From Chitinophagaceae bacterium UBA7600 (GTDB lineage Bacteria; Bacteroidota; Bacteroidia; Chitinophagales; Chitinophagaceae), in assembly GCA_002478885.1 (NCBI GenBank), contig DLKC01000082.1, positions 1 to 31,268 on the forward strand: a DNA stretch of 31,268 nt. The letters run 5' to 3'. Positions 1 to 8,867 of the stretch are shown here, piece by piece. A program made the translations under genes and the position numbers. Within the stretch, counting starts at the first letter, position 1. Every line of letters begins with the position of its first letter. The notes under the pieces are model-generated. The model was not told where the DNA came from, did no database searches, and saw only the letters and a program-made list of their open reading frames with translations.

Positions 1-176
1 GGCATTTCAATATCCAGGAAAATAAGATCCGGTTTTTTCATTTTTATAAGATCGAATGCAGCGGCCACATCGCCGGCCTCGCCGCAAACACTTACCTGTG
101 GGCAAAACGATGCCAGCATTTCCTTGAGAATTCTTACATTTTTAGGCTCGTCTTCTATAATGGCCGCGTTGATCAT
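1..176 (-). CDS. Response regulator receiver domain, partial (probably LytTR family)
   Basis: The first 58 residues are visible and the gene runs off the left edge. The protein begins MINAAIIEDEPKNVRILKEM. It has the acidic pocket (Glu-Asp-Glu at residues 8-10) and the phosphoacceptor region LIFLDIEMP, whose Asp sits near residue 55. This is a classic CheY-like receiver start. It follows the histidine kinase by 18 bp on the same strand, so the two very likely form one transcript and a cognate pair. LytS-type kinases of this architecture normally pair with LytTR DNA-binding regulators, so a LytTR output domain is expected. That domain lies outside the window, so this part is inference. Confidence 0.9.
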   Translation of the reverse strand, partial: MINAAIIEDEPKNVRILKEMLASFCPQVSVCGEAGDVAAAFDLIKMKKPDLIFLDIEM

Positions 177-194
177 GAAAATAATATTTACCTG

Positions 195-3101
195 TTAAGC
201 GATATCAGATTCCAGTGGAAAATTAATGCTCACCCTTGTACCGGTATCCGGTTCAGCAATATAAATATCTTCTATTGTTATGCTGATCTTCCTTTTGTTA
301 ATGGCGTTGATCGTGTCAATACGCTGTTGAACGATGGACATACCTTTAGACTCGTGGCCATCGGCGCCTGACGGCCTGAACTGCCCTGAGGCGGCGCGCC
401 CTACGTCGTTATCTTCTATAATACAAACTACATATTCCCCTTCGGCATAAAACATAACCGAGATCTTACCATTCGAATTTTTGAGATTTCTGATACCATG
501 CCTGATGCTGTTTTCAACGAAAGGTTGCAGCAAAAGCGAAGGGAGATAAACCTGTTCGGGCTGTAGGTGTTCATCGACCGAGATATCGTACTCAAAACTA
601 TTTTCAAACCTTACTTGTTCCAATTTCAGGTAGGTATGGAGATATTTTATTTCTTCGGCCAACGTAATCAGTTTGCTGGAAGACAGGTCGAGGGTTTGTC
701 GTATGAGGGAAGAAAATTCGGAAATAAAACGATTGGCATCTATCACATTTTTATCAAATACATATTGCTGTATAGAATTGAGACAATTAAAAATAAAATG
801 CGGGTTCATCTGGGCCCGGAAGGCCAATTGCTCGAGGTCGGATATTTTTTTCTGTAAAGCCGTTTTTTCACTCTCACGCCGCATAATTTCCTTAATACGG
901 CGATTTAACCAGAACGATATTAATGCAGCTATCGCTGCTATGACAAGCACAATAAACCAGGCTTCCAGGTAGAAAGGTTTTTCTACATTGATGTTAAGCC
1001 GGGCGACGTTGCTTTTAACGCCAAATGCATTGACGGCATAAATCTCCAGCGTGTAGGTGCCCGATGGCAGCGAGGCATAGTCAAGTATATTCTCCCTTGT
1101 TGTCTTCCACGCATTATCGAACCCCAAAATCCGGTAGTAGTAGCGAATGTCACCCTGGGATTTAAAGGAAATACAGGAAAAATCAATCCTTAGGCTATTA
1201 TCTTTTGGGGTTAGAGCAATATTGTTTAAACCAGGGTCCCAGGTTTGTTTTTTTGACCGTATAGAATTGATGTGTAAATAAGCGATTGAAGTATTGTCTA
1301 TTTCTTTTGGATTAAAATAAATAATACCATAGGGAGTACCGAGGTAAACAGTGTCTCCTATAACCAGCAGGCAGTTGATAATATCACAATTGAAACCATC
1401 TTTAGAGGAATAGGTTTTAATATGGAAAGAACCGCTTTCCGGTTTAATACAATTAAGGCCTTTATCAGTTCCCACCCACAAGTTTCGATTGTCCCACTGG
1501 ATGGCCCGGCAGCTATTGCTTGTTAACCCGTCTGCTTCTGTTATATGCCTGATAACCTTACCTCGCCGGTAAGCAATGATGCCGTTGCCATAGGTCGCGA
1601 TCCACAAGGTATCGCCGGAGTTTGTTATGGAAGCAACGCGGGACGCAAGCAACGAGTCTTTCTGACCAAGAAAGGAAACCGATTTACTATCATCAATTGC
1701 GTACAATCCATCCAGCGCACCAATAAAATCCAATCCTTCAAAACGGTAGGAACAGGTAGCACGTTTATTCCATATTATGTCAGAGATCCGTGGCTGGTTA
1801 ATATTCATTTTAAAGACGCCCCAATTAGTACTTACCAATATCGTATCCTCATATCTATATATGTTTTTCACACTAACGAAAGCTTCGATAGTCTGCTGAT
1901 TTTGCTTGTTGAAATAAGATAGCCCATCTGGTGAGCCCACGATAACATCGTGCTCATTTTCTACTATACCCGTAATTCTTGCGCTACCAACACCGCTTGC
2001 AACCGTGGTAGAAAACAACCGATCATTACCATCGATCCTCCACAGTAAAGCTTTATTTGTTCCAGCCAAAAGATAAGAATTGGCTTTGGATAAGGAATAA
2101 ACCGAAAGAGGACTTTTATCAGACACCAGGCTATAGTTCCTGATCGCACTTGATGCAAGCCGGTAAATTCCATATCCTGTCGTGCCAAACCAATAGGAGC
2201 CTTCATTGTCCTTAAAGCAGCAATTGGTTGTCTTTCCAAGAAAGAACTTATGAGTAATTGCAGCATTTTTTAGGTTGTACAGGTAAACGGTATCGTCTGC
2301 ATTAATACTAAAAAGGGAGTCACACAACCACGAGAAGCCGTTAAAATGAACCGGCACTTTTAATTTGTATGTTTTCTTGTCAGTGTTGGTAAAATACAAG
2401 TCGTTCAATATTCGGTAGGCAAAAATTCCCGGTCTGCAAAGAATACTAAGGCGACTAATAAATTTGTTGTTAACGGTAATCGTGTCGTAAGCTTCTATAG
2501 CAGCTTTACTGTTTAGCTTGAAAAGTCCCCAACCTTTAAAATTATTGAGTATGCCTGATACCACAACATTCTTATCATTGTTTAACCCCAAATTGATTGC
2601 ATAAAAATATCCTCCCCTAAAATCCCGATATGTAAAGTATTTCCCACCGGTATCTATAATGTGAATGGCACTATTTTCCAGTAAAACAATATTGCCATAC
2701 TTGTCTTCAACAATATCCACGGGTTCAGAAGAAAGTTGAATTTTAGCAACCAGGGAATCGTTTTTTGAGTTATGAATTTTGCCGTTATTATAAAAGCAAA
2801 TAGCATGACTAAACGAGATAATCCACATCCTGTTCTTCGAATCTACATACAATTTCAGCACTTCATTATCAGGTAAACCATCTGTAGTGGTAAAGTTCTT
2901 AAAGTGTGTGCCGTCGAACCGGCTTAAGCCTCCATCGGTTCCAAACCACATAAACCCATCTTTATCCTGGGTTTCTGTGTAAATGGTTAACCCGTTTAAG
3001 CCATCCTTTAAATCATAGTGCAGGTAATTGTAATCCTGGGCACTTACAGCAAGTGATAAAAAACAAGGGGCTAAGAGCAGGGCCAAAACGACAAACTTCA
3101 T
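195..3101 (-). CDS. Two-component sensor histidine kinase with beta-propeller sensor and LytS-type kinase domain
   Basis: A 968-residue membrane sensor kinase. An N-terminal signal peptide (LALLLAPCFLSLAVSAQ) is followed by a long periplasmic propeller of regulator repeats, for example GFMWFGTDGGLSRFDG and GSYWFGTTGYGIYRL. A Y_Y_Y-like beta-sandwich (about residues 645-705) comes next, then one transmembrane helix (about 713-731, WFIVLVIAAIAALISFWL). The cytoplasmic His_kinase domain has the motif QMNPHFIFNCLNSIQQY, with the phosphoacceptor His at about residue 768. The ATPase N-box is LLLQPFVENSIRHGI, with Asn near 864. The order signal peptide-propeller-Y_Y_Y-TM-kinase is typical of Bacteroidota sensors. 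Unlike the hybrid SusR-like systems, it has no fused receiver; the regulator is a separate gene 18 bp downstream. The ligand is unknown. The gene is AT-richer than its neighbours. Confidence 0.95.
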   Translation of the reverse strand: MKFVVLALLLAPCFLSLAVSAQDYNYLHYDLKDGLNGLTIYTETQDKDGFMWFGTDGGLSRFDGTHFKNFTTTDGLPDNEVLKLYVDSKNRMWIISFSHAICFYNNGKIHNSKNDSLVAKIQLSSEPVDIVEDKYGNIVLLENSAIHIIDTGGKYFTYRDFRGGYFYAINLGLNNDKNVVVSGILNNFKGWGLFKLNSKAAIEAYDTITVNNKFISRLSILCRPGIFAYRILNDLYFTNTDKKTYKLKVPVHFNGFSWLCDSLFSINADDTVYLYNLKNAAITHKFFLGKTTNCCFKDNEGSYWFGTTGYGIYRLASSAIRNYSLVSDKSPLSVYSLSKANSYLLAGTNKALLWRIDGNDRLFSTTVASGVGSARITGIVENEHDVIVGSPDGLSYFNKQNQQTIEAFVSVKNIYRYEDTILVSTNWGVFKMNINQPRISDIIWNKRATCSYRFEGLDFIGALDGLYAIDDSKSVSFLGQKDSLLASRVASITNSGDTLWIATYGNGIIAYRRGKVIRHITEADGLTSNSCRAIQWDNRNLWVGTDKGLNCIKPESGSFHIKTYSSKDGFNCDIINCLLVIGDTVYLGTPYGIIYFNPKEIDNTSIAYLHINSIRSKKQTWDPGLNNIALTPKDNSLRIDFSCISFKSQGDIRYYYRILGFDNAWKTTRENILDYASLPSGTYTLEIYAVNAFGVKSNVARLNINVEKPFYLEAWFIVLVIAAIAALISFWLNRRIKEIMRRESEKTALQKKISDLEQLAFRAQMNPHFIFNCLNSIQQYVFDKNVIDANRFISEFSSLIRQTLDLSSSKLITLAEEIKYLHTYLKLEQVRFENSFEYDISVDEHLQPEQVYLPSLLLQPFVENSIRHGIRNLKNSNGKISVMFYAEGEYVVCIIEDNDVGRAASGQFRPSGADGHESKGMSIVQQRIDTINAINKRKISITIEDIYIAEPDTGTRVSINFPLESDIA

Positions 3102-3208
3102 TAATCTAAAATATAAAAAATAAAAAGTACCCGTAGTTAAAGATCGATTAACAGCCCCACGTTGAAGATTTTATCGAGTCTGCCTTTGGTTTTTCATGGC
3201 AGCTTCAC

Positions 3209-3341
3209 TTGCGTCCCGAGAGAAACGATTCGGGATCGCACGCTTCGGCTGCAATAAAAAAAGCATCGGCAAAGTGAATTGATATCTGAAGCGATCAATC
3301 ACCGTTCATTGAAGCGCGGGACGTACAAGAGAGTGACACAA
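3209..3341. repeat. Intergenic inverted-repeat element (REPIN-like doublet), left arm split by a palindromic insert
   Basis: Left arm: TTGCGTC at 3209-3215 and GCACGCTTC at 3238-3246. The two parts are separated by 22 bp (3216-3237) that form a small palindrome, CCGA...TCGGG. Right arm: GTACAAGAGAGTGACACAA at 3323-3341, the inverted counterpart. The arms enclose about 75 bp of unrelated sequence. The same arms recur in seven other intergenic regions of the window. The element lies in the 282-bp gap between the histidine kinase start and the end of the glycosyltransferase gene. No gene is visible in the gap. Confidence 0.8.
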
Positions 3342-3383
3342 CAACAGCTGCACAGCGTGATGTTGCCGGTTAAAAAGTACTCT

Positions 3384-4388
3384 TTACAACATCTTATAAA
3401 AGTGCTGTTTGTTGCGGATAATGAGCGGTGCCAGTTCCCACAGCCGTAAAATATTACGTGTGAATCCTGTTATGCGGGGCATGTCGTTGAACGGGTTCCT
3501 GAGATGAATGCTGTTATCGGTGATGCTGCAAAAAAAGAAAACGGGGATCTCGGCTGTGTGTACGAGCAGGTGGAACAAAAACCAACCCACACCAAATTGT
3601 TTTCTTATGCGCAGGTGATTGGAGACGATCAGTTGCAGGCCTTTTTTATCGTACAGGTTTATATAACCCTTGTCGGCAGTACTTGTTGCGGCATTAATTG
3701 CTTCGCCCTGGAGGTGAATGGTGCTTAGATCGCCGTATACGCAAAGATTGCCTTGCTTTCTAAGCCTGCTGCACCATTCAATTTCTTCGGAGTAAAGGAA
3801 AAAGTCTTCGTCGAGCATGCCGGCTTTCTCTATAGCGGCTTTTTTTACCATCAGGAAAGCGCCGTTGATCCAATCTACGGATTCTTCCCGGGCAGCCTCA
3901 GGAACGTTGGTTTTTTTTACGTTGATGGCAAAGGCAATTTTTCTAAGCAAAGGTCCAAGATAGGGCAATGGTAAAAGATGGTTGAGGCCTCCTTTCATAA
4001 AAAAGCTCCCGGTTATCTGTGGCGTACGGTCGGCATTCAAAAGTTGTACGCTGCCAGCAACATAACCTGATTGCATAAACCGCTTAAAGCACTTATCAAT
4101 TGCATCGTTTAAGATAATGGTATCGGGATTCAGCAACAACACAACGGAACCATTCGATTGCCGGATACCTTCGTTATTTGCTCTTGCAAAGCCGGCATTG
4201 TAATCCATGGCGATCCATTTCACAAACGGAAAACGGGAAAGGATGGTCTCTTTGCTGTCATCGGCAGAATCATTATCAACAATAATCCATTCAAAATTTC
4301 TTGCCGATTCAAATTGGGTGGCGCTGGCAATACATTCACCAATAAGCGAAGCTGAGCGGTAATTAACTATGATGACGGAAAGCTGCAA
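3384..4388 (-). CDS. Glycosyltransferase family 2 (rhamnosyltransferase-like)
   Basis: A 334-residue GT-A fold glycosyltransferase. It starts with LSVIIVNYRSASLIGECIAS, and the nucleotide-binding region is FEWIIVDNDSADDS. A second block, GFARANNEGIRQSNGSVVLL, leads into the metal-binding LNPDT (DxD-like) motif. Further on are WINGAFLMVKKAAIEKAGML and DEDFFLYSEEIEWCSRLRKQ, typical of the WcaE/rhamnosyltransferase branch. The C-terminal part has a hydrophobic stretch (GWFLFHLLVHTAEIPVFFF) that may attach it to the inner membrane. The start is a TTG codon; no in-frame ATG lies close upstream, and the conserved strand begins two codons later. It is divergent from the TylF-like methyltransferase across only about 56 bp. 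It probably adds a sugar to a surface glycan; donor and acceptor are unknown. Confidence 0.9.
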   Translation of the reverse strand: MQLSVIIVNYRSASLIGECIASATQFESARNFEWIIVDNDSADDSKETILSRFPFVKWIAMDYNAGFARANNEGIRQSNGSVVLLLNPDTIILNDAIDKCFKRFMQSGYVAGSVQLLNADRTPQITGSFFMKGGLNHLLPLPYLGPLLRKIAFAINVKKTNVPEAAREESVDWINGAFLMVKKAAIEKAGMLDEDFFLYSEEIEWCSRLRKQGNLCVYGDLSTIHLQGEAINAATSTADKGYINLYDKKGLQLIVSNHLRIRKQFGVGWFLFHLLVHTAEIPVFFFCSITDNSIHLRNPFNDMPRITGFTRNILRLWELAPLIIRNKQHFYKML

Positions 4389-4444
4389 AAGAGGCCATTG
4401 TTTATGAATGAAATATTATCTTGCGCACGAAGATATGTTTTGAC

Positions 4445-5206
4445 ATGAAAAATTTTATAAGAAAAATATTGCAGCGATTTGGCTACGACATTATAAAACT
4501 TAATCAATCCAGCCTAACAGCATTACCTGATTTTGAAGAACTCCATAAAGCTGTCTTTGAAAAAGTGAAAGACTTCACAATGACAAGCCCTGAAAGGGTT
4601 TACACATTGATAGAGGCTGTAAAATATGTCGAAAACAACCATATTGAAGGTGACATAGTGGAGTGTGGCGTTTGGAAAGGAGGAAGTATGATGGCGGTTG
4701 CTGAAACACTGAAACATTTGAGGAATACGGGCAGGGAGTTGTATTTATATGACACGTTCGAAGGGATGAGTGAACCCACTGAACATGACAAAACCTATTA
4801 TGGTGAAACTGCTACGGCTTTGCTGGAAACCGATCAAAACAAAGAAAAAAATCTTGTGTGGGCCTATTCAACGCTTGAAGCCGTTCAACAGGCAATGAAC
4901 AGCACTGGCTATCCTTCAGGAAATATAAAATACGTTAAAGGCAAAGTAGAAGATACCATTCCGAATGTAATATCACAGCGGATTGCTATACTCAGGCTTG
5001 ATACGGACTGGTATGAATCTACCTGCCATGAGTTGATTCATTTGTTCCCTTTACTCATGCCGGGCGGCGTTTTAATTCTTGATGATTATGGACATTGGCA
5101 AGGCGCCCGTAAAGCAGTTGATGAGTATGTTCAAAAGAACAACGTTCAGATCTTGTTGAACAGGATTGATGAAACGGGAAGGGTAGCCGTAAAACAGCCG
5201 CAATGA
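4445..5206 (+). CDS. TylF/MycF-family SAM-dependent methyltransferase
   Basis: About 253 residues from the ATG at 4445. The frame extends to a TTG at 4421, but MKNFIRKILQRFGYDIIKL is the more natural start. Family blocks of macrocin O-methyltransferase (TylF) are visible: SPERVYTLIEAVKYVENN, GDIVECGVWKGGSMMAVAE (SAM-binding), LYLYDTFEGMSEPTEHD and VEDTIPN. Then come AILRLDTDWYESTCHEL and PGGVLILDDYGHWQGARKAV, which carry the metal-binding Asp residues. Such enzymes methylate sugar hydroxyls, commonly in antibiotics and bacterial polysaccharides. Its place among glycosyltransferases suggests O-methylation of a surface-glycan sugar. It overlaps the next methyltransferase by 4 bp (ATGA), so the two are translationally coupled. 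Confidence 0.9.
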   Translation: MKNFIRKILQRFGYDIIKLNQSSLTALPDFEELHKAVFEKVKDFTMTSPERVYTLIEAVKYVENNHIEGDIVECGVWKGGSMMAVAETLKHLRNTGRELYLYDTFEGMSEPTEHDKTYYGETATALLETDQNKEKNLVWAYSTLEAVQQAMNSTGYPSGNIKYVKGKVEDTIPNVISQRIAILRLDTDWYESTCHELIHLFPLLMPGGVLILDDYGHWQGARKAVDEYVQKNNVQILLNRIDETGRVAVKQPQ

Positions 5207-5910
5207 AATTGAAACAAATTGCATATGAATTTAACCCGGGAATCACTTACCCTGCCTATCTCACGAGAAGCCGGTTGTTGAGGTCGATAGCCGGCCATGC
5301 AGGTAAGTTGAAAGGCGTTTTGATGGATTTTGGCTGCGGGTCAAAGCCATACAAATCCCTCTTTGAAGTGGACAAATACATCGGCGTTGATTTCGAAAAC
5401 CCGGGCCACCCCCATCTGAACGAGCAGATTGATGTTTTTTATGACGGCCATTCCATACCCTTTGAAGACAACCATTTCGACTCAGTTTTCAGCAGCGAAG
5501 TGTTTGAACATATCTTCAATCTCGATGAAATATTAAAAGAGATAAACAGGGTCATGAAGCCGGGTGGCATGCTGCTCATCACATGTCCTTTCTCTATTTG
5601 CGAGCATGAAGTTCCCCACGATTTTGCACGTTACTCTTCTTTTGGCATAAAAAGCATGCTTGAAAGAAATGGGTTCGAAATTATTCAGCAGAATAAAACC
5701 GGCAACAGTATTGAAACAGTTAGCCAGTTACGTATTATGTATATCCACCAGCATATAACTCCCCATATAAGAAAAATACCGATCCTGAGATCGGTATTCA
5801 GATTTATTGTTTACACGGGGATAAATCTTTACGCTGTTGTTCTTTCAAAAATTTTCCCGGCAGGCGAAGACCTTTATTTAAACAATGTGGTCTTGTGCAG
5901 GAGGAAATAG
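5203..5910 (+). CDS. Class I SAM-dependent methyltransferase (type 11)
   Basis: A 235-residue protein. Motif I is GVLMDFGCGSKPYKSLF (residues about 38-54), followed by the acidic strand end YIGVDFENPGH. The segment IPFEDNHFDSVFSSEVFEHI and then MKPGGMLLITCPF form the usual type 11 methyltransferase signature. The C-terminal half is hydrophobic in part (FRFIVYTGINLYAVVLSKI), as seen in methyltransferases of glycan clusters that act near the membrane. The ATG overlaps the stop of the upstream TylF-like gene, which indicates one operon. The substrate is not evident; a glycan or lipid-linked sugar is inferred from context. It converges on the lipoprotein gene with only 4 bp between the stop codons. 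Confidence 0.88.
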   Translation: MKLKQIAYEFNPGITYPAYLTRSRLLRSIAGHAGKLKGVLMDFGCGSKPYKSLFEVDKYIGVDFENPGHPHLNEQIDVFYDGHSIPFEDNHFDSVFSSEVFEHIFNLDEILKEINRVMKPGGMLLITCPFSICEHEVPHDFARYSSFGIKSMLERNGFEIIQQNKTGNSIETVSQLRIMYIHQHITPHIRKIPILRSVFRFIVYTGINLYAVVLSKIFPAGEDLYLNNVVLCRRK

Positions 5911-5914
5911 TGTT

Positions 5915-6427
5915 CTATTTAAATGGAACGTATTGTCCAGCCCTATTGACACCGTAAATGTCTGTATACTCGAAAATAAATGTCTTGTTATTTAATTTAA
6001 GCACCTTACTTGTATAAGTCCCTGTTGAATTCGTAACAACGATAATTGTTTCTTTTGGATCTGAAAAATACCATGTACCGGGATAGCTGGTTCCGTTATC
6101 ATCTTCATCAACAGTTCCGTCTGCGTGATAGGTTACAAAAACATTATCAAGATCCAAAGAATTGTTTGTAGCCCCGCGCAGGTAAAGTAACGTGCCAAGG
6201 TTATTTGGATCCTGGTACCCCAGATAATATTTTTTATACATCCATGTATATTGGCTGATTAGCTCGGTCCTTGTTTTACCCGTGGCGAGTTCATCAGTGT
6301 TGCTTGTATTGAAACTTAATTCGTCTTGTGTCGTTGAGGTTGTTGCAGTTGGCGAAGTCAAATTGGATTTTTGGCAACTAGCCAGAAACAATCCAACAGC
6401 TAATAATAGAACAAGGTTCTTTTTCAT
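5915..6427 (-). CDS. Lipocalin-like domain lipoprotein (hypothetical)
   Basis: About 170 residues from the ATG at 6427. The frame can extend to a TTG at 6445, but MKKNLVLLLAVGLFLASCQ is a clean type II signal peptide with lipobox LASC. After a Ser/Thr-rich linker, the mature part has WMYKKYYLGYQ, VFVTYHADGTVDEDDNGT, GTWYFSDPKETIIVV and SKVLKLNNKTFIFEYTD. This series of short beta strands resembles the lipocalin-like domains common in Bacteroidota lipoproteins. The assignment is by pattern only. The gene lies on the minus strand inside the glycan cluster, is AT-rich, and is probably independently expressed. Its function is unknown; it may be exposed on the outer membrane. Confidence 0.8.
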   Translation of the reverse strand: MKKNLVLLLAVGLFLASCQKSNLTSPTATTSTTQDELSFNTSNTDELATGKTRTELISQYTWMYKKYYLGYQDPNNLGTLLYLRGATNNSLDLDNVFVTYHADGTVDEDDNGTSYPGTWYFSDPKETIIVVTNSTGTYTSKVLKLNNKTFIFEYTDIYGVNRAGQYVPFK

Positions 6428-6520
6428 AAACTTGATTTTTGACAAAGTACCTTTTGGTATTTTAAAAAAGAAATTTTTCTCAAAAGTTTTTTAAAGTCTT
6501 TATTTTAATTCAAAATTGTC

Positions 6521-7666
6521 ATGACCATTGCAATCGTTTCTATGATACGGGATAACTGGGGCGGAAGTGAAGAGCTCTGGGCAAACATGGCAGACCTTGC
6601 ACTAAAAAACGGCGATACAATCATTCATTTATCTTACCAACACCCTGTAGTTCACCCTAGAATCAAAACGCTCACTGCCAATGGCCTTATCGAATTTACC
6701 CGTCCATCGTACCGGGAATTATCCGAAAATCCTGTCATTCAGTTAAAGGATAAAGGCATCAATTTTATCCGAAAAAAACTGAGCCTTTCCTTTAAAAGAA
6801 TATTCGATCAAAAACCCGATGTAGTCCTTTACAACGGAACCTGCTACTCTATAGCGGAAGAAACAGAGCTCATGGAGCACCTTTTCAAATCTAATGCGGC
6901 ATTTTATATCATCGGGCATTTTAACGATGAAAGAGGCCGGGGTGGCCTGTCAGACCAGCGGGCCCAGAAAACGATCGATGCTTATCAGCGCTGCAAAAAA
7001 GTGTTTTTCATTTCCAGCCGCAGCCTGGAAAATGCCAAACGCCAGCTTGCAGCCGGCCTCGCTAACGCGCTTGTAATCCGCAACCCGGTAAATATCTCTT
7101 CTACTGCCATTATCCCTTTTCCCGCCAGCGACACCGTTCAGATGGCTATGGTTGGCAATCTTGTTACCGTTCACAAAGGACAGGATATTGCTTTGGAGGT
7201 TCTCAGCCAGCCTCAATGGAAGGCCAGAAACTGGCACCTGAATATCTATGGCAGCGGCCCTGATGAAAGCTATCTCAGGCAACTGGTAACACGCTTCCAA
7301 CTGGAGAATAATGTAACATTTCATGGAAAAGTAAGCGATATTCGCGCCGTCTGGGAACGAAACCAGGTGCTGCTCATGCCATCGCATATGGAAGGCATGC
7401 CACTGGCCGTTGTGGAAGCAATGATCTGCGGAAGGCCTTGCGTGGGCACCGATGTCGGCGGAATAGCGGAATGGATTGAAGAAGGCAGGTCTGGCTTTAT
7501 TGCTGAAGCCCCAACCGTTCACTCGTTTGGCAACAGTATAGAAAGAGCCTGGCTGCAGTTAAATAACTGGCAACAGATCGGCATTAACGCACATGAACGA
7601 GCTATGAGTTTATACGACCCTGAACCAGGCAAAACTTTATTAAGACTGATAACACAGGAGGGTTAA
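6521..7666 (+). CDS. Glycosyltransferase family 4 (GT-B fold)
   Basis: A 381-residue retaining-type glycosyltransferase. The N-terminal Rossmann half opens with MTIAIVSMIRDNWGGSEELW, which contains the Gly-Gly of the acceptor domain. The C-terminal half contains VQMAMVGNLVTVHKGQDIAL, LNIYGSGPDESYLRQLV and VTFHGKVSDIRAVWERNQVL. The E-x7-E region is MPLAVVEAMICGRPCVGTD, followed by VGGIAEWIEEG, which binds the nucleotide-sugar phosphate. It probably transfers a sugar in assembly of the surface polysaccharide specified by the surrounding genes. wecB follows within about 30 bp on the same strand, so an operon is likely. The exact sugar cannot be told from sequence. Confidence 0.93.
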   Translation: MTIAIVSMIRDNWGGSEELWANMADLALKNGDTIIHLSYQHPVVHPRIKTLTANGLIEFTRPSYRELSENPVIQLKDKGINFIRKKLSLSFKRIFDQKPDVVLYNGTCYSIAEETELMEHLFKSNAAFYIIGHFNDERGRGGLSDQRAQKTIDAYQRCKKVFFISSRSLENAKRQLAAGLANALVIRNPVNISSTAIIPFPASDTVQMAMVGNLVTVHKGQDIALEVLSQPQWKARNWHLNIYGSGPDESYLRQLVTRFQLENNVTFHGKVSDIRAVWERNQVLLMPSHMEGMPLAVVEAMICGRPCVGTDVGGIAEWIEEGRSGFIAEAPTVHSFGNSIERAWLQLNNWQQIGINAHERAMSLYDPEPGKTLLRLITQEG

Positions 7667-7697
7667 TCCCCGGCAGTCAATGCTCTTAATCAATAGC

Positions 7698-8810
7698 ATG
7701 AAGAAGATTTTATTTGTATTTGGTACAAGGCCCGAGGCGATAAAAATGGCCCCGATCATTCATGAGGCAAAAAAACACGCCGACGAACTGGAAGTAAAAG
7801 TCTGTGTTACCGGCCAGCATAAAGAAATGTTGCAACAGGTGATGGATTTCTTTCAACTCACGGAAGATTATAACCTTCACCTCATGAAGCCCGGGCAAAC
7901 ACTGTTTGACATCACCGCCGATGGCCTGAGGGCGCTTGAGAAAATGCTCGATGATTATACGCCGGATATTATGCTTGTGCAGGGCGATACCACTACTGTT
8001 TTTACCGCAGCACTGGCAGCTTTCTATAAAAAAATAAAGATCGGGCATATTGAGGCCGGTCTCAGAAGCTTTGATAAATATTCGCCCTTCCCGGAAGAAA
8101 TCAACAGGAAGCTTACCGGCGCCCTTACCGATTTTCATTTTGCGCCAACAGTAAAAGCAAAGGAAAACCTCGAACACGAGAACATTCACCGTAATATTTT
8201 CGTGGTGGGCAATACGGTAATCGATGCCTTGCTTTGGGCGGTTGACAAAGTAAGAACCGACAATCGGTACCAGTCATTCTTCAGCTTTCTCGACCCCGAA
8301 AAAAGGACGGTGCTTATCACCGGCCACAGGAGAGAAAGTTTTGGCAAGCCATTCGAAAATATCTGCGATGCCATTACCACGTTGGCTGAAAAATATCCCG
8401 GCATGCAATTCGTTTACCCGGTTCACCTGAATCCCAATGTGCAGCAGGTTGTAAAAGAACGGCTCAGTGGTTATCCCAATATTTTTTTAATTGCACCGCT
8501 TCCCTATCCACAGCTCGTATGGCTGATGGATCAATGCCATTTTGTAATTACTGACTCGGGCGGGATCCAGGAAGAAGCGCCAACGTTGGGCAAACCTGTT
8601 TTGGTGATTCGCGATATAACCGAGCGGGAAGAAGGCATCGCGGCCGGAACGGCTTTGCTCGTAGGTACCTCCAAAGAACGCATTGTTGCCGAGGCTACAA
8701 AACTCATCGATGACGCGGAGTCCTATAAAAAAATGTCAAAAGCCGTTAATCCATATGGTACCGGCGACAGCGCCACTCAAATAGTGAAGATCCTGCTTAA
8801 AGAATTGTAA
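7698..8810 (+). CDS. wecB: UDP-N-acetylglucosamine 2-epimerase (non-hydrolysing)
   Basis: A 370-residue enzyme from the ATG at 7698. An in-frame ATG exists at 7680, but MKKILFVFGTRPEAIKMAPI is the conserved family start. It interconverts UDP-GlcNAc and UDP-ManNAc, supplying ManNAc for surface polysaccharides. Visible family motifs are MLVQGDTTTVFTAALAA, IGHIEAGLRSFDKYSPFPEE, VLITGHRRESFGKPFENI, FVYPVHLNPNVQQVV and ITDSGGIQEEAPTLGKPVLV. These cover the catalytic acidic and His residues of the GT-B-like fold. Length is normal for the family. It sits right after the family 4 glycosyltransferase, consistent with UDP-ManNAc being used in this glycan. Confidence 0.96.
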   Translation: MKKILFVFGTRPEAIKMAPIIHEAKKHADELEVKVCVTGQHKEMLQQVMDFFQLTEDYNLHLMKPGQTLFDITADGLRALEKMLDDYTPDIMLVQGDTTTVFTAALAAFYKKIKIGHIEAGLRSFDKYSPFPEEINRKLTGALTDFHFAPTVKAKENLEHENIHRNIFVVGNTVIDALLWAVDKVRTDNRYQSFFSFLDPEKRTVLITGHRRESFGKPFENICDAITTLAEKYPGMQFVYPVHLNPNVQQVVKERLSGYPNIFLIAPLPYPQLVWLMDQCHFVITDSGGIQEEAPTLGKPVLVIRDITEREEGIAAGTALLVGTSKERIVAEATKLIDDAESYKKMSKAVNPYGTGDSATQIVKILLKEL

Positions 8811-8867
8811 TACCGCCGTTAAGCAGCCGCTTTATGAACCCGGCATTGTTGCCGGCATCAGCTTTGG

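Noticed and set aside
5912..5929. Near-palindrome GTTCTATTTAAATGGAAC between convergent genes
   Set aside because: AT-rich with an internal mismatch, and it overlaps the lipoprotein stop codon. Chance symmetry is likely, and no T-run follows a GC stem.
8840..8855. CCGGCA-TTGT-TGCCGG hairpin 30 bp after wecB as a terminator
   Set aside because: A 6-bp stem with no T-run after it; it sits beside a repeat arm. It could be a weak terminator but is not supported.
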